DNA of 15,922 nt from Podila epigama (lineage: Eukaryota; Mortierellomycota; Mortierellomycetes; Mortierellales; Mortierellaceae): the NCBI GenBank assembly GCA_015679605.1, contig JAAAVE010000056.1:1-15922 (forward strand). The letters are read 5' to 3'. A model generated the notes under the pieces. The model saw nothing but the letters and a program-made list of their open reading frames with translations, had not been told where the DNA came from and did no database searches. This document shows, in pieces, positions 9,468-15,922 of this stretch (its first letter is position 1; each line of letters opens with the position of its first letter). A program made the translations under genes and the position numbers.

Positions 9468-10278
9468 ACAGAACTGAACGGAAACAGATTCTGGGACCTC
9501 CTCTATCGATTCGATTCGATTCATCCTCCCCCACGAAGGATTGGATTTGGGAGCTCGCTTGCTTTTTTCTTTGCTGAGCTGGACAGAAGGGTTGGCTTTC
9601 GCGCGCTTCTCAGGCATGGATCGGATTTTACATAGTTATCCTACCTTAATCCTACAGAAATAATCATACTAGTAATAAAAAAAGAGAGAAAGAAAACAAA
9701 AACAAAGCATAAAAATTGTAGCGAAGATCAAAGAATTAAAGCAGCTCAAGTAACAGTTTAATTAAAAATAGTATTATTGCTGCCTATGAAATAATTGTCT
9801 TGACTTATTTGGAGAGTCAACAGCAAAACGTGTGCACACACATAAAACACGCGTAACCAAAACACGCGTTTTTTTTACTCCTTCAATGAAAATAAACCCT
9901 TCAACCAGCATCTATTATTGATGACATTCAGGCACATTCAAACAAACAAAAGCGCATAAATGGACATGAGAGTGTTAGGCAAAGGTCCTGTCCATGTATG
10001 AGAACCCACATGAGACGTGAGGGACACTTGCCCCCCCTCGAATGCCATACGTGCAATAGCGCAAAGTGGATGGTAATTCTGGTCCCTCAAATGTTGGCCG
10101 TTGCATGTCAGGGCTAAGCCGGTTGGAAGAACACAAGGGCTATTCATCAGTTTTTTTTTTTTTGTTGCACAATCTCACTGGTGTGTGTAACGCAATGGTC
10201 ATGCACATCTCATCATGTTCCTTCTCTCATTTCACTTCATACCTCAATCCTCTACTCACAACAACCTAACGACATCAG
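9468..10278. other. Intergenic between the Rieske and LRR genes
   Basis: No gene is recognised. The left part holds short tandem repeats (GAACT units at 9456-9480; CGATT units at about 9505-9520) and then AT-rich sequence with an AATAAA at 9674-9679 that could be the Rieske polyadenylation signal. Two ACGCGT repeats lie at 9849-9869. The right part contains C7 and T12 runs and the short leader before ATG 10279. Confidence 0.5.
9844..9869. promoter_or_regulatory. Two ACGCGT (MluI cell-cycle box-like) direct repeats
   Basis: The 11-base word AAAACACGCGT occurs at 9844-9854 and again at 9859-9869, with its start repeated every 15 bases. ACGCGT is the site of the MBF (Mbp1/Swi6) cell-cycle factor in ascomycete yeasts. 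Binding here is an inference. The nearest downstream start is the LRR gene about 410 bases away. Confidence 0.4.
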
Positions 10279-10977
10279 ATGGCGGACACTCAATTGTTTC
10301 GCTTGAAGGGAGCCACAGAGATCATGAGAATTCCCACCGAGCAGGTTGATGGGCAAAATCTCATCAACTGGGGGAGCATCGAGAAAGTCTTTCCTGGTGT
10401 CAAGCGTGTCAAGAACGGCAAAGACGCGTAAGCTGAACAAGACCATGGCAAATAAAAGAGCGCGACAAAACACGATTTCAAAACGTTCGTATCTGACAAA
10501 GTAACATCTTAATACTATCATATTAGAATTCCGCGTTATATCAAGTACTTCCCTGGAACTGTGCTCGATGTGGAGTTGACTAGCACCCCCGAGGGGCACA
10601 TTCGTGTCGACTCTTCAGCGGCAGCTCCAAGTCTGGTTCCGACGATTGCTATCAACGTTGCTCTAACCAATGGCCATATCGATGCTCACGCTGATGCTCC
10701 CGCTGATTCTTCTGGTCATCCATCGAACGAGGACAACGTTGTTAAAGGACTGCGAGTGACCTCCGCATTAGCAGAGATGCCCAAAGGCGTCAACAACGGG
10801 GTCAATTATGTTCTCTCAAGTGATGCTTCAATTTCTCGGCAGACTTCACGCTTCAAGATCAAGACGGCCTCCAAGACCACACCGTCGTTCGTAGACGTTG
10901 TCAAACGCGCATCAGAAATAGCAAAGGAGACGAATGGTGTCCAGCAAAAGGAACTCATGTATCTCATGACCGAATGA
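10279..10977 (+). CDS. N-terminal part of a Mortierella-type coiled-coil/LRR protein, ended by an early stop
   Basis: Exons 10279-10427 and 10527-10977 (donor GTAAGC, acceptor TATTAG, phase 2) give 199 residues. The first 80 or so residues form a compact module: ALFRL-like start (MADTQLFRLKG), VDGQNLINWGSIEKVFPGVK, then IPRYIKYFPGTVLDVEL after the intron. I recognise this module from a large, functionally undescribed Mortierella family, where it precedes coiled coils and other domains. Residues 100-199 are a low-complexity linker. The ORF ends QQKELMYLMTE and TGA at 10975, yet the coding sense continues at once in the -1 frame with INLQKALDARQEQQ at 10977. One missing A in GAATGA would explain the break. 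So this is probably the front half of one gene with the next entry rather than an independent short gene. I assign no function. Confidence 0.75.
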
Positions 10978-12854
10978 TCAACTTACAAAAAGCGTTAGAT
11001 GCTAGACAGGAACAGCAGGCTAAAGATCACCATGAAGAGATCATGAAGTTGCAAATGGCTTTAGCTGCCAGACAAGAGAAGATGGAGCAGCTCCAAAAGC
11101 AAACCATTGACCAGCAGGAGGAGTTGAAGCAGCTGGCCATTGATCACCATGAGGAGATAAAGCAGCTTCAGATTAACACCCTTGGCCAGTTAGCGGTGCT
11201 TCAATCTCGTGTACAAGCCATCTTCACTCAAATCTACGAACTCCACGAATACACGATCCCTCGTCTCTTTGTTTTCCTTCCTCAAGACCCTTCAAGTTGG
11301 GATGCCATCAATCCCTTATCAAACAAGTTCCGTCTCCACTTTTTATGCGAATGTGGAGAACACACCAAGTCGAACAGCAGCAGAGCTGAGATCTCTCACG
11401 AAATCCATTTTGCGAAGCATGAAGGATATGTGATCAATCGACCCTCACAATTCTTTACACAATATGGCCATTATGTCCTTACTATAATCAATATGCTCAA
11501 GTTCGGTATCACTGTTGCCGGAGTAGTTGTCCCACCCATCTCTCACCTGGTCAGCTCGGACGCCATCGATCAAGTCGCCGATGATATAAAAAAGATGAAA
11601 GATTTTGAGCCTGGAATGGATCATATCATAAACTGGATGGACAAGGTCTCTACGGACGAAGGCGAGCCTGTTGACGAGTCTGCTAGGCAGATGAAACCGA
11701 AAGAGGCATTGGAAGGGGACGAACTACGCAAGCTATACAACTTTTTGAAGGACAAGGATGAAAACAAGACACTGGGAAACCTGTATAAAACTGTTACGGA
11801 CGAGGGGAATGTCAAATGGGTTTGCATCGACCACTTCCGTCATACCTACCAAGAGAACGCAGCCCGAGAGTTCCAGCGTTTATTGGATTCTGTCGGAGGG
11901 TCGTTCAATGAAAATACCGGCAAGGTTGAAGTGAGACTCCGTTCAAAAGTGTTGGCAGAGGCGTTCTTTGCGGCACTGGTAAAGGCGAGATCTGTCTTGG
12001 AGCTCGACATCGACTTTGACTGGGCCTGCACGACGAGTGACCTAGAAGCACTGGAAGATACACTCAAGAAAACTCGAGTATCAATTCTTCGGCTTGATCT
12101 TGGACAATTTCGGCCCGGCGTCGCTAGCATACTGTTAGCGGTATCCACGCAGTATGATGTTATTTTCCGCATCAAGGATCTCCCTAATATGACGATGCTC
12201 CATATTCTTCTTTCGGGTGAACAGATCAAGTTTCTTGGGATTTCACCCAAAAAATCAGCCCATGGTTGCAAAATGTACTGTGAGCTTGCACCTGGGTCGA
12301 TTGGAAAGAGGGAGTTCGAAATGATGGCAGAGGCACTCAAGACCAACTTGACTCTGACCACATTGAGCTTCGAGAATATCTCCACTAGGGCCATCACCAA
12401 ATCGGCGACCCTCAGTGGTATCACCACCAATACGTCCACCGTTGTCACGACTACCACGGTCCCTGGTCAGCCCACCAAAATCACCACTACTACTTCCAAG
12501 GCCAAGTCTACCCAACTGTTACGCAATTTGATCGAAGACAACAAAGCTCAGGCGCTGGCTAATGCACTCAAGATTAACTCCACTTTGAAAACTTTGATCT
12601 TGAAGGGGAACAAAATCACATCCATCGGAGCGCAGATGCTGGCTGAGGCACTCAATTCCAAATCGACTTTGTCTACTTTGGACCTGACGGCCAACTCTAT
12701 CAAACACGACGGAGCCAAGGCGCTGGCTGAGGCACTCAAGACCAACAAGACTCTGATCACTTTGAACTTGGATGGGAACGAAATCACATCCATCGGAGCT
12801 CAGGCGCTGGCTGAGGCACTCGAGACCAACTCGACTGTGTCCATTAGTAGTTAA
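10974..12854 (+). CDS. Coiled-coil, conserved central domain and RI-type LRR protein (C-terminal part of the frame-broken gene)
   Basis: 626-residue ORF beginning at an ATG that overlaps the preceding TGA (ATGA). Residues 1-90 form a heptad-rich Q/E/K coiled coil (QEKMEQLQKQ, EELKQLAIDHHEEIKQLQ). Residues 90-300 are a conserved central region: ELHEYTIPRLFVFLPQD, FRLHFLCECGEHT, IHFAKHEGY, a hydrophobic stretch VLTIINMLKFGITVAGVVV (168-186), and VKWVCIDHFR near 280. These motifs recur in large LRR or STAND-like proteins of Mortierella; their function is unknown. Residues 445-626 hold ribonuclease-inhibitor-type LRRs of 28 residues (ALAEALKTNKTLITLNLDGNEI pattern), interrupted by a Thr-rich insert at about 471-520. 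The LRR array ends abruptly after half a repeat. Probably a sensing or scaffolding protein by LRR analogy, but substrate and location are unknown. It could be a decaying copy if the frameshift is real. Confidence 0.75.
   Translation: MINLQKALDARQEQQAKDHHEEIMKLQMALAARQEKMEQLQKQTIDQQEELKQLAIDHHEEIKQLQINTLGQLAVLQSRVQAIFTQIYELHEYTIPRLFVFLPQDPSSWDAINPLSNKFRLHFLCECGEHTKSNSSRAEISHEIHFAKHEGYVINRPSQFFTQYGHYVLTIINMLKFGITVAGVVVPPISHLVSSDAIDQVADDIKKMKDFEPGMDHIINWMDKVSTDEGEPVDESARQMKPKEALEGDELRKLYNFLKDKDENKTLGNLYKTVTDEGNVKWVCIDHFRHTYQENAAREFQRLLDSVGGSFNENTGKVEVRLRSKVLAEAFFAALVKARSVLELDIDFDWACTTSDLEALEDTLKKTRVSILRLDLGQFRPGVASILLAVSTQYDVIFRIKDLPNMTMLHILLSGEQIKFLGISPKKSAHGCKMYCELAPGSIGKREFEMMAEALKTNLTLTTLSFENISTRAITKSATLSGITTNTSTVVTTTTVPGQPTKITTTTSKAKSTQLLRNLIEDNKAQALANALKINSTLKTLILKGNKITSIGAQMLAEALNSKSTLSTLDLTANSIKHDGAKALAEALKTNKTLITLNLDGNEITSIGAQALAEALETNSTVSISS
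12554..12847 (+). repeat. 84-base tandem repeats encoding LRRs
   Basis: Units start with GCTGGCT at 12554, 12638, 12722 and 12806, exactly 84 bases (28 residues) apart. The fourth is cut short by the stop codon. Units 1 and 3 are closer to each other than either is to unit 2 in their second halves. Confidence 0.9.
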
Positions 12855-12874
12855 TATTAATCATGAAAAATCGG

Positions 12875-12882
12875 TGTACATC
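12875..12882 (+). promoter_or_regulatory. PUF-type element TGTACATC after the LRR gene
   Basis: UGUANAU core lying 20 bases past the stop codon, with one mismatch (last base) to UGUANAUA. The motif is short enough to occur by chance. Confidence 0.22.
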
Positions 12883-12923
12883 GTGAATTTCAAATTTTCA
12901 TCTTCTTAATCCTAATCTACCTG

Positions 12924-12929
12924 AATAAA
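12924..12929 (+). terminator. Polyadenylation signal AATAAA for the LRR gene
   Basis: A canonical AATAAA lies 70 bases after the stop codon of the plus-strand LRR gene and is followed by GT/T-rich sequence. Confidence 0.45.
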
Positions 12930-13072
12930 GTTGTCAGTTTTTGTCTACTCGACAGAAATGGATGGAGTGAACGGAGGATGCAGGTTCAGTCAAGGACAAG
13001 TTGTCAGCAACAACAGTAGCAATATCATTGATAGCAGATAGTATTATAAAAAAAAAAAAAAAAAAAAAAATA

Positions 13073-13089
13073 GCCATAACAATTATGGC
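13073..13089. repeat. Perfect inverted repeat GCCATAA-CAA-TTATGGC
   Basis: Seven-base arms with a three-base loop, starting two bases after the 23-A run in the convergent intergenic region. It is symmetric for either strand. A role in transcript ends is speculative. Confidence 0.6.
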
Positions 13090-13560
13090 AACAAAACTAT
13101 GGCCAATTTGGATTTCGTACCTTTGCAGGGAAATCTCTTAATCAGAGAACCACATCCCAGCAACAACAACGGTCAATACCCATCAACTTGTCTAACCTTT
13201 CCTCCCTGTCTTAATTGATGCGAGTATGTTGGTGTAAGGCGTTAGTTGCTGTCGTGCATGGTATTTGGCTTTCATTTGGCAGGCAAACGCAAAAAAAAAA
13301 AAAAAAAAGGCTTTGAAAATGTAATATGTAAAGCTTTGGAGTGCGCATCATCGGCGACGTGCAACCAAACTCTCATCTTACAAGAGATACATGAGGTACA
13401 TGAGATACAGGAGAAAATGTTTTTTAATACAATGAAGAAAAGAAAAAAAGTGGAATGGTCGGGACAAACTAATAGTACAGATTTTTGTTTTGTGGAGATA
13501 AAAAAGACACAAAACAAAAACAATAAGAATAATAAAAAGTGACAACGTGGCAACATGATG

Positions 13561-15697
13561 TTACAGATCATCATAGCGCAGGATTTGACGGCCACCTCCT
13601 CGGTTAGCCAACGCTGCTCGAGGATCAACCCCAAAGGGTGGAAAGGATGCAGGACCCGTGGGCTTGGGAGGCAACTTGGGCGACCTGGGTCGAGGCGGGA
13701 GCTGATGCACTGGTCCTCTGCTAACCTGGCTTGAGGACATGGTCGACGACGAAGACAACGTTGGCGATACATCTCTGGATGAGTTGAGGGATCGCTCCAA
13801 CGCCGCAATATCCTCGCCCGATCGCCTGTTGCTGCTACCTGCGCCAGTGACCTTCGCATCGTGACCGCCACCCGACGACACTGAGGAAGCTGCCAAGAAA
13901 CCACCAGCAATGGCCGCAGCTTGCTGGTGCTGCTCCTCTTCTTGGCGTGCCAGCTCACCATCCTCGTCCATCCATGCAACGCCTGCAAACCCGCGACGGT
14001 TTCGCTCAGGGATCTTGGCCCTGTTCACCCGGATATATGTCCCATCTATCATCGCTCCGTTCATCTTGGCCAATGCCTGTTGGGCGCCTGCAGGCTCGAC
14101 ATAGGTCACAAATCCAAAGTCCTTGCCCTCGACCAAATTCATATCCTCAATGTCCCCAAAAGGAGCGAAAAGCGTCCTGAGACTGGTCAAAGATACGGAG
14201 CTTGGAAGATTTCCGACATAGATCTTTGTAGGGTAAAAGGCTGTATCCAGGTACCGACTAGCAGCCTGGTATGGATCTATTTCCTCAGCCGGGGTCCGAG
14301 GTGGCAAGTCCTCAGGCGAACGGTCGCGTTCGCGGTCACCGCCTCTCCTTCTGCGCCTACGATCATCACCACCGCGTGAATGTGAGAAATATGGGCTAAG
14401 AGATCGGGAACGAGACCGGCCACGGTGGCGCCTAGAGGGCGAGCGTGATAACGATCGTGACCGCGACCGAGAGCGAGAGCGGTACCGACCCGAACGGCCA
14501 TGGTACGAAGGTCTATATCGGTCAATGTCGTCATCCTCATGACGAATTCGACGCCTTCTTCTGGGATGACTGTTTAAAAAAGGTTGTTTCGCACAGGGAG
14601 TGATAGGGCGACGTGGTTAACAAGACGTGTCAACAAAGTAAATGTCAACGAGTACAGTGTACTCTCCAATTGATAAGATCGAGGAGTCATAAAAGGGAAG
14701 GAGATGAAAAAAAGCCCATCCTCATGAAAAGTTGACGTGGTGCATAGGTCCAAAAAACCTGCTAAAGAAGGAAACAAGAGAAAAAGAAAAAAGGGAAGGG
14801 AAAAGGGAAAAAAAAAAGGATAACGCATATCAAGCTAGCGACACTTACGCTCCCTCGGCTTCCGAATCGCTTCCTTCATCAGACGAGTGGTGGCGAGACC
14901 GAGGGACAGAACGTCCAAACATATCAATGACCATCTCTTCGTCGTCGTCGACACTTCCTGCACGACTATGAACGTTGTGAGTCATATCTCTGGCCAAGTC
15001 TGGTTTGTTAGGAGATCTACTGCCCGAATTGCGTCGTGAGTTTGTTTCGTTTTTGGGCGATGGAATAGGGGTTGGGGGTGTCACTGAACTTGCGCTGTCG
15101 GTCTGGTTGCTTTCAGTGCTTCCGCTTTGTTCGGGGCTATGTTGGCTGCCTCTGTCAGAGCCCGTCGATGGTTGCCTTGCTTCCTGCTGAGCCAATAGGT
15201 CAATGATAGACGAAGAAGGAAGTCGAAGAGAACAAAAACAAAAAAACCAGCCATTTTAGTAACAGAAAATAACAAAGAAAGCATGGCGTATGGCTCATGT
15301 AAAAGTGGGTGCTGGCAAGTGTTGCAAGTAAACTACTTACCGACTTTTCCCCTGCCTCAGTTCGACCAACGCCCAGGTCGCCCTCTTGACCTTCGTTGCG
15401 GACAGCCATGGACGAACGCTTCAGTTTCGCCTTAGAGCTCGTAGAGTCCTCGGATCGCTGCTGTTGCTCCCCTGATGGCAAAGACTCCTTAGGAATGTCG
15501 TCAGTAGAGGGAGCGGATCTGTCCTTCCGAGGACGCTTGACAGAGCCAATCGAAGGAGCTACTGGTGGTTGGCTGTCGTGGCGAATGGTCATGTTGAGAC
15601 CTCCTGTGGACCCCGAAGTGGGCAAGGTCACACCAGCGAGCGAAAAGATGTCAAAAGGTTGCGACTCCTTTGCCCTTTGTTCCTTTAGCTCCTTTTC
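13561..15697 (-). CDS. SR-like RNA-binding protein with RS segment and one RRM (5' partial)
   Basis: Likely nuclear RNA-binding or splicing-related protein. Minus-strand exons 15697-15341, 15186-14849 and 14569-13561 are joined in phases 0 and 2 with GTAAGT donors at both resolved introns (15340-15187, 14848-14570), giving at least 567 residues to a TAA at 13563-13561. The most upstream exon opens at an acceptor (TTCTAG) with EKELKEQRAKESQPFDIF, so the start codon lies upstream, possibly outside the window. Order: Ser/Pro/acidic disordered region (1-231, including SVKRPRKDR, a possible nuclear signal); RS-rich segment (about 240-300: RYRSRSRSRSRS, GRSRSRSLS, then RRRRRGGDRERDRSPED); RRM (about 347-421) with RNP2 KIYVGNL and RNP1 KDFGFVTY, ending YIRVNRAKIPERNRR; then GVAWMDEDGELARQ, a Q/A/S-rich linker and a proline-rich C terminus (LPPRPRSPKLPPKPTGP). 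RNP1 has Asp where Gly is usual. RS plus RRM supports an SR-related protein; I cannot name an orthologue. Confidence 0.88.
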
Positions 15698-15922
15698 CTA
15701 GAAGGCGCGAAAAAAGGGAAATAGCGACGTTTAGTGAATAAATGCAGTCGATAGATAGATAGATACTACACACAGTGCTTTTTCCAACATTTTTTTTCTT
15801 GTTTTGTTTTGTTTTGTTTTCCTTTGTTTTCCTGTTCACACAATTGTCTCGGTGCAACCGATTCAAACTGTTTTAGAAGAAATACTTTCAACTGTCTGAT
15901 TTTGACTTTTTTTTTTTTTTTT
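15698..15922 (-). other. Upstream intron or 5' flank of the RS/RRM gene
   Basis: Read on the minus strand this is AT-rich, with (GTTTT)4 at 15801-15820 and (GATA)4 at 15750-15765 on the plus strand, ending in an acceptor-like TTCTAG just before 15697. I cannot place a donor or start codon with confidence. A short in-frame candidate start (MLEKALC, near 15790) exists but is weakly supported. Confidence 0.4.

Larger units (their letters stand above)
12855..13560. other. Convergent intergenic region
   Basis: It separates the 3' ends of the LRR gene (plus) and the RS/RRM gene (minus). I see no coding region. It holds a run of 23 A (13048-13070), a run of 18 A (13291-13308), a perfect short hairpin (13073-13089) and a minor tandem ATACATGAGG-like repeat near 13387-13409. 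ATTAAA on the minus strand (13423-13428) could be the polyadenylation signal of the RS/RRM gene. Confidence 0.55.

Noticed and set aside
9456-9521. GAACT and CGATT tandem repeats as a possible CRISPR-like or regulatory array.
   Set aside because: The units are only five bases without spacers, so they are ordinary microsatellites.
9930-10160. Possible tRNA or small RNA around the C7 run and CTCGAATGCC.
   Set aside because: No cloverleaf, no GGTTCGAATCC-like T arm and no A/B boxes could be found.
11846-12457. 203-codon minus-strand ORF.
   Set aside because: It lies antisense to the well-supported LRR gene and its Ser-rich translation shows no recognisable domain.
13272-13988. 238-codon minus-strand ORF overlapping the RRM gene.
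   Set aside because: It is the same strand in another frame and runs into the A-rich intergenic DNA. The RRM frame has clear domain content.
14277-14540. Minus-strand ORF starting MRMTTLTDIDL.
   Set aside because: It is an alternative frame of the exon encoding the RS repeats. The RS frame splices in phase with both neighbouring exons.
1-15922. Transposon, retroelement or viral insertion.
   Set aside because: No transposase, reverse transcriptase or integrase coding and no terminal repeats were seen. The A runs alone are not sufficient.

Overview
The window is eukaryotic nuclear DNA and most likely comes from a filamentous fungus of the Mortierella group (Mortierellomycota). Five protein-coding genes are broken by short spliceosomal introns (99 to 279 bases) with GTAAGT-like donors, CTAAC/CTGAC-like branch points and TAG/CAG acceptors. 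The intergenic regions are AT- and homopolymer-rich, and there is no sign of operons. The phylum call is an inference. It rests mainly on the gene at 10279-12854, whose N-terminal module, central domain and ribonuclease-inhibitor-type leucine-rich repeats belong to a family I associate with Mortierella genomes.

Layout. (1) 1-3984, plus strand: a Pumilio/PUF RNA-binding protein, cut at its 5' end by the window edge, with a long Q/H-rich prion-like N-terminal half and a complete eight-repeat PUF domain. (2) 4597-8188, plus strand: a GDA1/CD39 apyrase of the yeast Ynd1 type, with one C-terminal membrane span and an unusually long cytoplasmic tail of about 570 residues. (3) 8551-9467, plus strand: a small soluble Rieske [2Fe-2S] protein in three exons. 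(4) 10279-12854, plus strand: a coiled-coil/LRR protein whose reading frame is broken at an ATGA overlap (10974-10977), so it reads as two ORFs of 199 and 626 residues. (5) 13561-15697, minus strand: an SR-like RNA-binding protein with an RS-rich segment and one RRM, whose 5' end lies beyond this window or in an unresolved upstream exon.

The genes do not form an evident pathway. Two of the five (PUF and SR/RRM) act on RNA. One is a Golgi/endomembrane nucleotidase, one is probably an electron-transfer or oxygenase-associated ferredoxin-like protein, and one has an architecture reminiscent of NLR-like receptors but lacks a recognisable nucleotide-binding domain. The most interesting items are the frame-broken LRR gene, the PUF domain whose readable code predicts UGUANAUA (with near matches just after three stop codons in the window), the Rieske exon that alone carries all four cluster ligands, and a pair of ACGCGT direct repeats upstream of the LRR gene.

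Limits. Splice sites were placed by eye from donor/acceptor sequence and reading phase. The first intron of the PUF gene and the 5' end of the minus-strand gene are uncertain. No database search was possible.
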